NCBI GenBank assembly: GCA_009700485.1
Contig: WLLZ01000004.1
Coordinates: forward strand, 1 to 43,063
Reading direction: 5' to 3'
Origin: Actinomycetota bacterium
GTDB taxonomy: Bacteria > Actinomycetota > Actinomycetes > S36-B12
Length of the DNA stretch: 43,063 bases
The notes beneath the pieces are model-generated. The model made no database searches, was not told the origin of the DNA, and saw nothing but the letters and a program-made list of their open reading frames with translations. Positions 9,694 through 20,470 of this stretch are shown here, piece after piece. The first letter of the stretch is position 1; every line of letters starts with the position of its first letter. A program made the position numbers and the translations under genes.

Positions 9694-12141
9694 ATGGCTA
9701 GGCGCTCGACGAAGGCGGTTGCACCCGGTGATGGACGCATCGTCGATATTGACGTGTCCGATGAAATGCGGGCTTCTTTTTTGGAGTACGCCTATTCGGT
9801 CATTTACGCGCGAGCCTTACCCGACGCCCGCGACGGCCTCAAGCCGGTGCAACGGCGAATTCTATTTCAGATGGCGCAGATGGGCCTTCGACCAGAGCGC
9901 GGGCACGTAAAGAGTGCGCGTGTCGTCGGTGAGGTCATGGGCCGACTTCACCCACACGGTGATTCGGCCATTTATGACGCGCTAGTTCGCATGGCCCAGC
10001 CGTTTACTCTGCGACTGCCCATGGTCGACGGCCACGGCAACTTTGGCTCACCCGATGATGGACCAGCCGCTATGCGATATACCGAAGCCCGGCTAGCCGC
10101 AGCGGCTCTTGATATGACCTTGAGTCTGGACGAGGACGTTGTTGATTTTGTTCCGAATTACGACGGCCGTGAAACCGAACCGACGGTGCTGCCTGCGGCT
10201 ATTCCGAATCTGCTCGTAAATGGGGCTTCCGGTATCGCCGTTGGGATGGCCACCACCTTGGTGCCCCACAACCTCGGTGAAGTTATCGGTGCTACCCGAT
10301 ACCTCATCAAAAATCCGAAAGCGGATCTTGGTGAGATCATGAAGTTCATCCCCGGGCCCGATCTACCCGGTGGCGGAGTAATCATCGGCCTCGCTGGCGT
10401 CCGCGAGGCCTATGAATCCGGGCGGGGCACCTTTCGGATTCGAGCCCGCACCCGCATTGACCAAGTCTCACCGAGGCGCCGCGGCATCATCGTCACCGAA
10501 TTGCCGATGAATGTCGGTCCAGAAAGAGTTATCGAACGTATTAAGGATCTTGTTCAAAGTAAGAAACTACTGGGCATCGCCGATGTGACTGACCTAACCG
10601 ACGGTGATTCCGGACTCAATTTGGTTATCGATATCAAGAACGGTTTTCACGCTGAGGCCGTACTTGAGAACCTCTTCAAGCTCACCCCGATGGAAGAATC
10701 GGTCAATATAAATGCGGTCGCACTTGTCGAAGGTCAACCGCAGACGTTGGGGCTACTTACTTTATTGCACGTCTTCATCGATCACCGACTCGAAGTTGTG
10801 CGTCGCCGCAGTCTGTTCCGTCGCACAAAAGCTCAAGATCGACTGCATTTGGTTGCTGGTTTGCTCACGGCCATCCTCGATATCGACGAGGTAATTCAAC
10901 TTATTCGCGAGTCTGATGATGCCGCAGCAGCAAAGGCGCGATTAATTGAAGTGTTCGACCTGAGCGAAGTCCAGTCTTCTTATATACTCGAGATGCCGCT
11001 GCGAAGACTTACCAAGTTCTCACGAATTGAACTGGAGAAAGAGTCCGATGTCCTTAAGCGTGAGATTGAAGAACTCACCAAAATCCTTGATAACGACAGC
11101 GAGCTGCGCGCATTAGTGTCCGATGAACTAGCTGCGATTGCGCAGGCTCATGCAACTCCACGTCGCACTTTGCTGATGGAAGCCGGTGCCGCCCCGATTT
11201 CTGCCGCGGTGCCACTAGAGGTTGACGATGAACCATGCGTGGTGTTGATGTCGAGCACCGGGCTTTTGGCCCGCACCGCTGACCAGCGATTCGAACAGGT
11301 GGGTGATATCGCGCGCGCTAATCATGATGTGATCATCAGCGCGGTCCCCGCCACCAATCGAGGGTCCATTGGGTTAGTTACCAGTACCGGCACACTCATT
11401 CGACTTTCGGTGGTTGACCTGCCCGCCCTGCCATCGGTGATTGGCATTCCCGCCTTGTCCGCCGGAGCGCAGGTCGGCGCTTTCGTCGACCTACCACTTG
11501 GTGAGTCTGCCCTATGTTTAACCACCCTTGATGAGACCGGTGGCATTGCCTTAGCCACCGCAAATGGGGTCGTCAAAAGAGTCCTCCCGGATGGGCTCAC
11601 CAATAAGGACTCATGGGAGATCATTCGACTTGATGAAGGTGATCAGGTGGTGGGCGCCATCGGCCTCGACGAGGCGGCGGCCGAGACTTCCGAATTAGTT
11701 TTCGTCACCTCAGATGGCCAATTACTGCGGTTTGCGGCAAGTGCGGTGCGACCACAGGGCCGGGCCGCTGGCGGCATGGCAGGGGTGCGCCTCGCCCCTG
11801 GAGCCCGAGTCACTTCCTTTACCGCATTAACTCCGGCGGCGAGCGCCGTGGTGGTTACTATCGCCGGTTCCGCAGATGCACTGCCGGGCACCGACGCCGG
11901 CAGTATCAAGATCACTCCCCTAGCCGAATATCCCGCAAAGGGCCGAGGTACCGGCGGGGTGCGCTGCCATAAATTCCGCTCCGGCGAAGACACCCTGGTA
12001 TTGGCCTGGGTCGGAATAGGTCCGGCACGCGCCGCTACCGCATCGGGAGTTCCGGCGGACTTACCGACGGTCCTGGGTAAAAGAGATGGCACCGGATCAC
12101 CCGGTACCACACCAATTTCTGGGCTTGGCGGGCAACTGTGA
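9694..12141 (+). CDS. parC: DNA topoisomerase IV / gyrase-like subunit A
   Basis: [58 protein letters not shown]...[22 protein letters not shown]...[26 protein letters not shown] 9694 preferred over the ORF-track start 9475. Confidence 0.92.
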   Translation: MARRSTKAVAPGDGRIVDIDVSDEMRASFLEYAYSVIYARALPDARDGLKPVQRRILFQMAQMGLRPERGHVKSARVVGEVMGRLHPHGDSAIYDALVRMAQPFTLRLPMVDGHGNFGSPDDGPAAMRYTEARLAAAALDMTLSLDEDVVDFVPNYDGRETEPTVLPAAIPNLLVNGASGIAVGMATTLVPHNLGEVIGATRYLIKNPKADLGEIMKFIPGPDLPGGGVIIGLAGVREAYESGRGTFRIRARTRIDQVSPRRRGIIVTELPMNVGPERVIERIKDLVQSKKLLGIADVTDLTDGDSGLNLVIDIKNGFHAEAVLENLFKLTPMEESVNINAVALVEGQPQTLGLLTLLHVFIDHRLEVVRRRSLFRRTKAQDRLHLVAGLLTAILDIDEVIQLIRESDDAAAAKARLIEVFDLSEVQSSYILEMPLRRLTKFSRIELEKESDVLKREIEELTKILDNDSELRALVSDELAAIAQAHATPRRTLLMEAGAAPISAAVPLEVDDEPCVVLMSSTGLLARTADQRFEQVGDIARANHDVIISAVPATNRGSIGLVTSTGTLIRLSVVDLPALPSVIGIPALSAGAQVGAFVDLPLGESALCLTTLDETGGIALATANGVVKRVLPDGLTNKDSWEIIRLDEGDQVVGAIGLDEAAAETSELVFVTSDGQLLRFAASAVRPQGRAAGGMAGVRLAPGARVTSFTALTPAASAVVVTIAGSADALPGTDAGSIKITPLAEYPAKGRGTGGVRCHKFRSGEDTLVLAWVGIGPARAATASGVPADLPTVLGKRDGTGSPGTTPISGLGGQL

Positions 12142-13109
12142 GCACCGACTGTTCCAGTGCGGCGCGCGAAGTCGGTGAACCACTCGCAGGTACCGCACCG
12201 GTTGCCACCTGCTGGATTTTGATCGAGCAGCCGGGGCCCTGGGGCAAGAATGCCCTCCTTGACGCGCGCCTTGAACCGGGAGTCGGCCAACTGCTAACAG
12301 ACCGAGCCGAAGACACCGGGGTTTCAATCTTGCTGGTGCGCCACCCAGACCGCCTAGAGCCGGCCTCAGTTGTTGCGGGTAGAAATGTTTGGGTAGTCCA
12401 TACCTCCCCTGGCGCGACTCGCATGCGCCACGGCATCATGTCCGATGTATCAGTTATCGCGGATTGGGATTTTCCTGAGCTCGCCGCGGGCTCCCTGCCG
12501 CCATTTGGGGTATCTACCAGCCAGCCGTTGCTCTTGGTCTGCACCCACAGCGGCCGCGATGCTTGCTGCGCGTTACATGGTCGAGCCCTCATTACCGATC
12601 TTCTCAAAAACGTCAGCGTCGAGGATCGAGGATTTATCTGGGAATCCAGCCACATTGGCGGCCATCGGTTTGCTCCTACAGTCATGAGCCTGCCATGCGG
12701 AGCCGTTTTCGGTCGACTCACGGTTGACAATGCGATCGAGATATTTTCCAGCTCTCAGCGACTGCTGTTAACTCCCGACAATTACCGCGGCCGCACCTGC
12801 TATTCGCCACCACTGCAGGTTGCTGAAATCGTCGTCCGACAAAACATGGGTATTTTCGAGCGCGATGTGCTGGATGTGCTTCGAGTAATAGATGATCGCG
12901 CCTTGCCTATGCCGGCGCTAGCGCAGCTACCAGCGGTTGGCGAATCACTAGTTGCCGAGGTGCGCCACGAAGACGGACGGGCTTGGCAGGTGAACCTTAG
13001 GCGTGAAGAACTTACCCAACCGCGACCTAAATCATGTGGGAGCGAACCCACCACCGCCGCCATTTGGCGTAGTGTCGGCCTAGCCGAAGCCACGCCATGG
13101 CACCACTGA
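12138..13109 (+). CDS. Sucrase/ferredoxin-like family protein (thioredoxin-like 2Fe-2S)
   Basis: [25 protein letters not shown]...[32 protein letters not shown] overlap with the upstream stop. Confidence 0.82.
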   Translation: MSTDCSSAAREVGEPLAGTAPVATCWILIEQPGPWGKNALLDARLEPGVGQLLTDRAEDTGVSILLVRHPDRLEPASVVAGRNVWVVHTSPGATRMRHGIMSDVSVIADWDFPELAAGSLPPFGVSTSQPLLLVCTHSGRDACCALHGRALITDLLKNVSVEDRGFIWESSHIGGHRFAPTVMSLPCGAVFGRLTVDNAIEIFSSSQRLLLTPDNYRGRTCYSPPLQVAEIVVRQNMGIFERDVLDVLRVIDDRALPMPALAQLPAVGESLVAEVRHEDGRAWQVNLRREELTQPRPKSCGSEPTTAAIWRSVGLAEATPWHH

Positions 13110-13133
13110 TGAGCTACTACCAAGATTGAACTA

Positions 13134-14498
13134 TTAACCGTGATTTAGTTGTGCCGCTTTAAGTAAATCTTTGGTGCTTTGAATAGTGGTTCGGTCGCGA
13201 CCTTTACCGGCACCAAGTGCTCGCTCAGCCGCATCAATTGAGCGCCAACCTAAATTATCAATAACCTGTTTCCCGGAGCCGGCCAGCCAGGAGTCAAAAT
13301 CGCTTGGGTTCGACATTGGCGCTATCGGCAATTTATCGCAATCAGCCAGCAGCGAGGCCACGGTTGCGGTCGCATCCTTCTTATTCGTACCGATGATCCC
13401 GGTTGGGCCACGCTTGATCCAGCCGGCCACGTATTCACCGCTCACCGCGCCACCGTCACACTGAACTCGACCGTCCACGTGCGGGATAACGTTGCGATCT
13501 TCATCAAATGGCACACCAGGTAAGGCCAGGCCCCGGTAACCGACACTGCGAACCACCAGATCTGCAGCAATCACGAAAGTCTCGCCGGTGCCTTTGGCGC
13601 CACCTGCGCCATCTAGCTCGGTGCGCTCGACGACCACCTCACGCACTCGAGTATCACCGCGTAGCTCTACCGGACGAGCCATGAAGTGCAAGTGAATACG
13701 CCGTGATTTTCCAGTTTGCTCTTTTGTGGCCCACGCTTTAACTACTTCGACATTGCGAGCCACCGCTTTATCGTCGGCAATAACTTGCTCACTCGCGGCA
13801 TCGAACACTAACTCGGCAGGGTCGACCACGATGTCAGCGTCAGCCAGTTCACCCAGTTCACGCAGTTCTTTTGTGGTGTAGGTGGCCTGTGCCGGCCCCC
13901 GCCTGCCCAGTACATGGATATCGGTGATCACCGACTTTCGCAGGGTGTCGAATACGTAGTCGGGCATATCAGTGTGAGTGAGTTCGCCAACAGTTTTCGC
14001 CAACACGCGGGTAACGTCAACTGCCACATTGCCTACACCCACCACAACGACACAGGTAGCTGTCGGGATTAGCCGCTCAAAAGTCTCGCGATCAGCATCG
14101 GGGTGCCCGCAGTACCAAGCCACTAGGTCGGTGGCGGCCACACTGGCATCTAGCTCTTCACCTGGTATCGCAAGTCGACGGTCACGGGAGGCGCCATAGG
14201 TGAATACGATGGCATCGAAGTACTCGTGCAGTGTGGCAACCGAAATATCAACCCCAACCTCGACATTGCCGATGAAACGCACCCCAGGCTTTTCGAATAC
14301 TTTGTCAAGGGTGTCGCGCACCGAACGAATACTGACGTGGTCAGGGGCTACGCCGTAACGCACCAAGCCAAATGGCACCGGCAATTTGTCAATGACATCA
14401 ACAGTGACCGGGATCTCCTGTTGGCTAACTAGCGCATCCGCCGCATACATACCTGATGGACCAGAACCAACCACTGCAACGCGTAACGATCGAGCCAT
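13134..14498 (-). CDS. FAD-dependent ferredoxin-NADP+ reductase (FprA-like)
   Basis: MARSLRVAVVGSGPSGMYAADALV...DKLPVPFGLVRYGVAPDHVSIRSV...VAGWIKRGPTGIIGTNKKDA; SD ggaggt. Confidence 0.9.
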   Translation of the reverse strand: MARSLRVAVVGSGPSGMYAADALVSQQEIPVTVDVIDKLPVPFGLVRYGVAPDHVSIRSVRDTLDKVFEKPGVRFIGNVEVGVDISVATLHEYFDAIVFTYGASRDRRLAIPGEELDASVAATDLVAWYCGHPDADRETFERLIPTATCVVVVGVGNVAVDVTRVLAKTVGELTHTDMPDYVFDTLRKSVITDIHVLGRRGPAQATYTTKELRELGELADADIVVDPAELVFDAASEQVIADDKAVARNVEVVKAWATKEQTGKSRRIHLHFMARPVELRGDTRVREVVVERTELDGAGGAKGTGETFVIAADLVVRSVGYRGLALPGVPFDEDRNVIPHVDGRVQCDGGAVSGEYVAGWIKRGPTGIIGTNKKDATATVASLLADCDKLPIAPMSNPSDFDSWLAGSGKQVIDNLGWRSIDAAERALGAGKGRDRTTIQSTKDLLKAAQLNHG

Positions 14499-14552
14499 GC
14501 CGTGACCTCCAAGTGGCTAGTTAACTGGGCCTACTTGCCGCAGAGCGTATTA

Positions 14553-16694
14553 CTAGGCATCGATTCGCTCCCGATCTAACCCTGCCGCACCTTCGACAAT
14601 GAACTCCTTTCGAGGGGCAACTTCACCGCCCATTAGGAGATCGAATACCGCGCTCGCCCCGGCAACATCCTTCATGGTGATTCGACGCAGAGTCCGGTGG
14701 GCGGGATCCATTGTGGTCTCGCGCAGTTGGCCAGCATCCATCTCACCTAATCCCTTATAGCGCTGGATAGGATCCTTGACTTTCTTGCCGCGTTTATTCG
14801 CATCGGCTACAACCGACTTCATCTCGCCATCGGAGTAGGTGTAGATAAGGTCATTGGGTTTGCTCCCGGCATTCACAATTTCGAGTCGATGAAGTGGTGG
14901 CACTGCCGCATAGACCCGCCCGGCCTCCAACAGTGGGTGCAGATACCGGTTGATCAAGGTCAATAGCAGACATCGAATATGCGCACCGTCAACATCTGCA
15001 TCGGACATCAGGATCACTTTGCCGTATCGCGCTTGCTCAAGATCAAATGAACGACCAGAACCAGCCCCGATCACCTGAATAATCGAGGCGCACTCAGTGT
15101 TCTTGAGCATGTCAGCGAGGGAGGACTTCTGAACATTCAAAATCTTGCCGCGGATCGGCAGCAGTGCTTGGTGATCGGCATTTCGGGCCACTTTCGCGGT
15201 ACCCAGCGCGCTATCGCCTTCAACGATGAACAATTCACTGCGCTCGACGTCGTCGGTTCGACAATCCACCAACTTAGCCGGCAAAGCAGATGACTCAAGT
15301 GCTGTCTTTCGCCGTTGGGTATCGCGGTGGGTCCGCGCAGCCACCCGTGCTCGCATGGCATTCGCGGCTTTCTCCAGGACCGACTTCGCGGCGACTTTCT
15401 CACCCCTGGGCGGGTTGGTAAACCACGTGGTTAACTCCTTGGTGACCACGTTACCCACTATCCGCGTGGCAGCGGGGGTTCCTAAAATCTCTTTAGTTTG
15501 GCCTTCAAATTGCGGCTCGGCGAGGCGCACGGTGACAACAGCGGTCAGGCCCTCAAAAACGTCATCCTTGGTGATGGTGTCTTCGGCGCCTTTTAGAATC
15601 TTCGCGGCTCGCACTTGGTCATTGACAGTCTTGACGATGGCTCTTTCAAATCCAGTCAGGTGGGTACCACCCTTTGGAGTCGCGATCACGTTCACGAAAG
15701 AACGAATATCGGATTCGTAACCGGCATCCCAGCGCAAGGCGATATCGACACCTAATTCGCGCTCAACATCTTGCGGAGTCATGTGCCCTTTGTCATCCAA
15801 CACCGGGATAGTCTCGTGGAAGTGCCCCTTGCCGTGCAATCGAATTACCGAGCTCACGGGCTCACCAACCGACAAGGCCTCGACATATTCAGTGATGCCA
15901 CCTTTGTGCTGAAAAGTCTCCTCGTAGCGATCTTCGGGATCGCGTAAATCGATAACCGTGATAAGTAATCCCGGGACTAAGAACGTGCTCTGCACTGCGC
16001 GTTCGCGTAGCCCTTCGCGGTCATAGGCGGCATCCTTGGTGAATACCTGCGAATCAGCCCACCACCGCACCCGGGTGCCGGTTCGAGTGCGCGGGCAGGT
16101 GCCAGCGATATGCAGACCACTCTTGCGGGTGAAATCCCCCATCGGACCAACTCCGTCAAAAACTCCGGGCACCCCCCGTCTAAAAGACATGGTGTGGGTC
16201 TTGGCCCCGCGGTCGACCTCAACATCTAGCCGCGCAGAAAGCGCATTGACCACCGAGGCACCAACCCCGTGTAGCCCGCCCGAGGCCGTATACGAACCGC
16301 CGCCGAACTTGCCGCCGGCATGTAACTTGGTCATCACGACTTCAACGCCGGTCAATTTAGTCTTGGGTTCAACATCGACGGGGATCCCGCGACCATCATC
16401 ACTAACCTCGGCCGAACCGTCAGGATGCAAAGTCACGGTGATTTTCTTGCATGAGCCGGCGAGTGCCTCATCAATCGCGTTGTCGACGATTTCCCAGAGA
16501 CAGTGCATTAATCCGCGGCCATCATTTGATCCGATGTACATTCCGGGCCGCTTACGCACGGCGTCTAAGCCCTCAAGCACGGCCAGATTCTTGGCGGTAT
16601 ACGCCCCGGCTGCAGCAATGCCTCCACCACCGGCACCGCCAGCGGCACTAGTTGCTGCCGATCGGGCTGTTTTCCGGGGCAATTTGGCGGCCAT
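14553..16694 (-). CDS. parE: DNA topoisomerase IV / gyrase-like subunit B
   Basis: AVLEGLDAVRKRPGMYIGSNDGRGLMHCLWEIVDNAIDEALAG...SELFIVEGDSALGTAK...RYKGLGEMDAGQLRETTMDP. Internal ATG 16694 (MAAKLPRK) preferred over 16907. Confidence 0.93.
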   Translation of the reverse strand: MAAKLPRKTARSAATSAAGGAGGGGIAAAGAYTAKNLAVLEGLDAVRKRPGMYIGSNDGRGLMHCLWEIVDNAIDEALAGSCKKITVTLHPDGSAEVSDDGRGIPVDVEPKTKLTGVEVVMTKLHAGGKFGGGSYTASGGLHGVGASVVNALSARLDVEVDRGAKTHTMSFRRGVPGVFDGVGPMGDFTRKSGLHIAGTCPRTRTGTRVRWWADSQVFTKDAAYDREGLRERAVQSTFLVPGLLITVIDLRDPEDRYEETFQHKGGITEYVEALSVGEPVSSVIRLHGKGHFHETIPVLDDKGHMTPQDVERELGVDIALRWDAGYESDIRSFVNVIATPKGGTHLTGFERAIVKTVNDQVRAAKILKGAEDTITKDDVFEGLTAVVTVRLAEPQFEGQTKEILGTPAATRIVGNVVTKELTTWFTNPPRGEKVAAKSVLEKAANAMRARVAARTHRDTQRRKTALESSALPAKLVDCRTDDVERSELFIVEGDSALGTAKVARNADHQALLPIRGKILNVQKSSLADMLKNTECASIIQVIGAGSGRSFDLEQARYGKVILMSDADVDGAHIRCLLLTLINRYLHPLLEAGRVYAAVPPLHRLEIVNAGSKPNDLIYTYSDGEMKSVVADANKRGKKVKDPIQRYKGLGEMDAGQLRETTMDPAHRTLRRITMKDVAGASAVFDLLMGGEVAPRKEFIVEGAAGLDRERIDA

Positions 16695-16879
16695 TTGCCC
16701 TAGATTACGGCGAAATTGGCCGGATCTGTCCCCCGGCCGGTCGTGTCGTCCACAGATCATCGCAACGCGTTCGCTCTGCGTGAACCAACGGCCTGCGGCG
16801 TGTCGGGAATGCAATTGTGGTGAGAGACTGTTACCAATGGCGTCAAGCACAAATAAATGGCCGAGGAGGTGCCTGGTAC

Positions 16880-17098
16880 ATGACCACGACGATGACTGCC
16901 CCCGCACTTAGTGCGACCGATAGGTGTGACCGCTGTAACGCGCAGGCTTATGTGCGCGTGATATTGCACGGCGGCTCCGACCTGCTTTTCTGTGGGCATC
17001 ACTGGTCACGCCATGAACTGGTCCTGCGACCGAGAGCTGCGACCATCGTCGATGAGACCCATCGCCTAACGGATGCACCGGCTAGCGATAACCGGTAG
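16880..17098 (+). CDS. DUF7455 family small zinc-binding-like protein
   Basis: MTTTMTAPALSATDRCDRCNAQAYVRVILHGGSDLLFCGHHWSRHE; SD gaggaggt at 16863-16870. Confidence 0.75.
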   Translation: MTTTMTAPALSATDRCDRCNAQAYVRVILHGGSDLLFCGHHWSRHELVLRPRAATIVDETHRLTDAPASDNR

Positions 17099-17162
17099 GA
17101 GATCTCAGAACGCTTCTTCGCACCGTTGATTGCAGTGCGCCACTGGATATCTTGGGTGCGGG

Positions 17163-18608
17163 TTAATCCAAGTAATCGCGCAGCACCTGCGAACGTGACG
17201 GGTGGCGAAGCTTCGACATCGTCTTACTCTCTATTTGCCGGATCCGCTCACGGGTAACCCCGTACACCTTGCCAATTTCATCCAGCGTCTTCGGCTGGCC
17301 GTCGGTTAGGCCAAAGCGCATTCTGACAACTCCGGCCTCACGGTCTGACAAAGTGTCAAGAACCGACTCGAGTTGCTCCTGCAGCAAGGTGAATGAAACC
17401 GCGTCGGCGGGTACAATCGCCTCGGAGTCCTCGATTAAGTCACCGAATTCACTATCACCCTCCTCGCCGAGTGGCGTATGAAGTGATATTGGCTCGCGTC
17501 CATACTTTTGAACTTCGACAACTTTCTCAGGAGTCATGTCGAGCTCTTTCGCCAACTCTTCTGGCGTTGGTTCGCGGCCCAAGTCTTGCAGCATTTGCCG
17601 CTGCACCCGGGCGAGCTTATTAATTACTTCAACCATATGCACTGGGATTCGAATGGTTCGTGCTTGATCAGCCATGGCCCGGGTGATGGCCTGGCGAATC
17701 CACCAGGTGGCGTACGTCGAGAACTTGTAGCCTTTGGTGTAGTCGAATTTCTCGACCGCGCGAATCAAACCCAGGTTGCCCTCTTGAATCAAATCGAGGA
17801 ACAACATGCCACGCCCGGTGTAGCGCTTTGCCAGCGAAACCACGAGTCGCAGGTTCGCTTCAAGTAGGTGGTTCTTCGCATTGCGACCATCACGTGCGAT
17901 CCACTCGAGGTCACGATGCAGTTTCTTTTCGATCTTCTTACCCTCATTGAGCATCTCTTCGGCGAAGAGCCCCGCTTCAATGCGCTTGGCGAGATCAACT
18001 TCCATCTCCGCATTTAGCAGTGGGACCTTGCCGATCTGCTTTAGATAATCCTTTACCGGGTCTGCGGTGGCACCGGCAACCATAACTGTCTGCACTGGCT
18101 CATCGGTATCGTCAACATCTGAGATAACGAAACTGGCCTCATCGCCATCACCGGTATCGGCGACGGCCTCAGCGATGTCTACGGCAATGTCAGCTTCAAG
18201 ATCAGCCTCAAGAACCGCAACTACCGCGAGGTCCGCGGGATCGATATCGTCGGCATTGATCACGACCAGGCCGTCCTCGGTCGCAATCACCTCGATCATT
18301 TCTAAGTCAATTTTCGCGGGAGCCGCTTTCTTCGCAGGAGCCGCTTTCTTCGCGGGAGCCGCTTTCTTCGCAGGAGCCGCTTTCTTCGCAGGAGCCGCTT
18401 TCTTCGCAGGAGCCGCTTTCTTCGCAGGAGCCGCTTTCTTCGCAGGAGCCGCCTTCTTCGCAGGAGCCGCCTTCTTAGCAGGAGCTACCTTCTTCGCAGG
18501 AGCTACCTTCTTCGCAGGAGCTACCTTCTTCGCAGGAGCTACCTTCTTCGCAGGAGCTACCTTCTTCGCAGGAGCTACCTTCTTCGCGGAATTCTTTACC
18601 GGTGCCAT
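17163..18608 (-). CDS. sigA: Principal RNA polymerase sigma factor (RpoD/HrdB/SigA type)
   Basis: [78 protein letters not shown]...[32 protein letters not shown]. Start [10 protein letters not shown] at 18608. Confidence 0.95.
   Translation of the reverse strand: MAPVKNSAKKVAPAKKVAPAKKVAPAKKVAPAKKVAPAKKVAPAKKAAPAKKAAPAKKAAPAKKAAPAKKAAPAKKAAPAKKAAPAKKAAPAKKAAPAKIDLEMIEVIATEDGLVVINADDIDPADLAVVAVLEADLEADIAVDIAEAVADTGDGDEASFVISDVDDTDEPVQTVMVAGATADPVKDYLKQIGKVPLLNAEMEVDLAKRIEAGLFAEEMLNEGKKIEKKLHRDLEWIARDGRNAKNHLLEANLRLVVSLAKRYTGRGMLFLDLIQEGNLGLIRAVEKFDYTKGYKFSTYATWWIRQAITRAMADQARTIRIPVHMVEVINKLARVQRQMLQDLGREPTPEELAKELDMTPEKVVEVQKYGREPISLHTPLGEEGDSEFGDLIEDSEAIVPADAVSFTLLQEQLESVLDTLSDREAGVVRMRFGLTDGQPKTLDEIGKVYGVTRERIRQIESKTMSKLRHPSRSQVLRDYLD
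18316..18585 (-). repeat. 18-bp tandem repeat (15 units) encoding (AKK[V/A]AP)n in the sigma factor N-terminus
   Basis: Plus-strand units gcaggagctaccttcttc (6, V block) and gcaggagccgc[t/c]ttcttc (9, A block); 270 nt = 15 x 18. Confidence 0.95.
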
Positions 18609-18649
18609 CTTTGGATGTAACGCCTTTCTCCCACTTCCCCACGACAAGA

Positions 18650-18680
18650 GCCCGTGTCAAGCCTGATGGCTTGTACGGGC
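18650..18680. other. Strong inverted repeat between the PKD-protein gene and sigA
   Basis: GCCCGT-GT-CAAGCC-TGAT-GGCTTG-T-ACGGGC: 12 bp around a small internal loop, 42 nt before the sigA start. Confidence 0.6.
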
Positions 18681-18733
18681 GTGAGGCCACCAGTGTGCCA
18701 CCGCCAATAGCGCCCAGCCCAGCCGGGGGGCCT

Positions 18734-19558
18734 TCATGGGATCAGCACGCCTCGGGCCTGGCCTACGGCCACCACGGTGCTGTCGGTTTGCGTGACCGGA
18801 CTCGCAATTGGGAACGGCCCGAGGCCATCGACGGTGTAGGTCGCTGACCAGTTGGTGGTCAGCGATACCTGAAACCGACCGACGCGCTGGTACCCGTGAG
18901 CCACGGATAGATCCGGATAGAAACCACCTGGCGAGGTGGTATCAAGGTGGGCTCCATCACCGAAATCCCAAGCCCACCGCGGTGTCGGCGAGAGCACCAC
19001 CTGCTGCCCGGCGACCGAGTAGGTGGACGGTGGCACTGACCCCGGCTGGTTTGAACTGAATATCACCGGTAAATACGGCAACACCCCACGCCCGGGTTGA
19101 TAGCTGATGCGACTTGGAGGCATGCTGCGTTCAAAATCGTCCGAAATCGCGACGCCGGCAGCGGCGACGGTTACCGGGCCATCATTAGAGACGCAGATCA
19201 AGCCCTTATTTTGCCAGGTGACTCCGCCATTGAAGGAGAGCCAGGCCCGCAGGAGCTGTTCGTCGGCGCCCTCGCAGGCGTGCAAAATGATGATGCAACC
19301 CGGCGCAAATACCCCATCACAGGGTTCGCGGAGCCGCCACCGGCACTCAATGCAGGCCGCTACCTCATGTCGGGTGGCATCGGCCACGGTATCCGGAAGC
19401 ACCAGCCCTCCGGTGCCCACAAACCGATCTGCGCCATCGTCGACCGAAATATCCACGGAAGGTGCACTTGTCGCGTTTGGCAGCCCGAGCCCTGCGGCCG
19501 AGGTTATCAAAATGACAAGTGCAGCCACTATTAACACCCGGGCAGGCCAGCTACGCAT
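18734..19558 (-). CDS. Exported PKD-domain-containing protein
   Basis: N-terminal signal/TM (VLIVAALVILITSAAGLGLP); PKD-like WAWDFGDGAHLDTTSPGGFYPDLSVAHGYQRVGRFQVSLTTNWSATY. Confidence 0.65.
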   Translation of the reverse strand: MRSWPARVLIVAALVILITSAAGLGLPNATSAPSVDISVDDGADRFVGTGGLVLPDTVADATRHEVAACIECRWRLREPCDGVFAPGCIIILHACEGADEQLLRAWLSFNGGVTWQNKGLICVSNDGPVTVAAAGVAISDDFERSMPPSRISYQPGRGVLPYLPVIFSSNQPGSVPPSTYSVAGQQVVLSPTPRWAWDFGDGAHLDTTSPGGFYPDLSVAHGYQRVGRFQVSLTTNWSATYTVDGLGPFPIASPVTQTDSTVVAVGQARGVLIP

Positions 19559-19634
19559 AGTGCCACGTTACGTCCGCTCGGTACCGATGTCACCTCGCAC
19601 TTCATAGCCTGTGGAAAACCGATTACTAGGACTC

Positions 19635-20399
19635 TTACTCGGGGTCCGTAATCTTGATTCCAGCCTTTAAAAGGCCACGTTCTATGGCGGAATTGACCGT
19701 CTCAAGCACTTTTACTCGCGCGTAGAGCTTGTCATCGGCTTCCACGACCGTCCAGGGTGCATTGGAAGTATCAGTGCGATCGAGCATCTCGGTGATTGCC
19801 AGTTCATAGGCTGGTCGCTGCTCGCGGTTGCGCCAATCCTCAGCTGTGAGTTTCCAGCGCTTAAGTGGATCCTTCTCGCGCGATTTAAACCGTTTCAGCT
19901 GTTCATCACTGGAAACATGCATCCAGATCTTTACCAACACCATGCCTTCATCGGTCAAAGTCCGCTCAAAGGACTTAATCTCGTCATATGCACGCCGCCA
20001 CTGTTCCTCGGTGGCAAAATCTTCAACGCGCTCAACCAAAACCCGGCCGTACCAACTGCGATCCAAAATGGTCATGCCGCCCCAGCCAGGTAGATGCGGC
20101 CAAAACCGCGACAGGAAGTGGTGCCGCTTCTCATCAAAGGTGGGCGCAGCAATTGAAATCACGCGCACATGACGTGGGTCGATGGGGGCCACTAGGCGAG
20201 TAATCGCACCACCCTTTCCAGATGCATCCCAGCCCTCGAAAACCACGCAAATAGGTGGGCCAAGGGTGCCAGATCCGTCATAGATTCCCCCGACGACTAG
20301 CCGCAGATAGAGCATCCGGCGCTGCGCTGCTGAAAGCCGGCGCTCACCTTCATCCTTCGCAATTTTGAGCGAAAGGTCGTAATTATCAAGGATGCCCAT
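19635..20399 (-). CDS. ppk2: Polyphosphate kinase 2 family protein
   Basis: ICVVFEGWDASGKGGAITRLVAPIDPRHVRVISIAAPTFDEKRHHFLSRFWPHLPGWGGMTILDRSWYGRVLVERVE. Confidence 0.9.
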   Translation of the reverse strand: MGILDNYDLSLKIAKDEGERRLSAAQRRMLYLRLVVGGIYDGSGTLGPPICVVFEGWDASGKGGAITRLVAPIDPRHVRVISIAAPTFDEKRHHFLSRFWPHLPGWGGMTILDRSWYGRVLVERVEDFATEEQWRRAYDEIKSFERTLTDEGMVLVKIWMHVSSDEQLKRFKSREKDPLKRWKLTAEDWRNREQRPAYELAITEMLDRTDTSNAPWTVVEADDKLYARVKVLETVNSAIERGLLKAGIKITDPE

Positions 20400-20470
20400 G
20401 CGCCAATAATGCACTAATGCGCCGGCAATGGGTTTCGCGCACTCCTAGCGCAGGTGAAATCGCGTACTGG

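Noticed and set aside
11643-12730. Minus-strand ORFs of 215 and 231 aa over the parC end and the sucrase/ferredoxin gene
   Set aside because: Antisense to well-supported genes, no family resemblance.
16036-16911. 291-aa plus-strand ORF opposite parE
   Set aside because: Low-complexity Pro/Ser-rich antisense shadow of a highly conserved gene.
18067-18666. 199-aa plus-strand ORF encoding (AGAAFFAG)-like repeats
   Set aside because: Antisense to the sigma factor 18-bp repeat; the repeat period of 18 keeps all frames open. No independent coding evidence.
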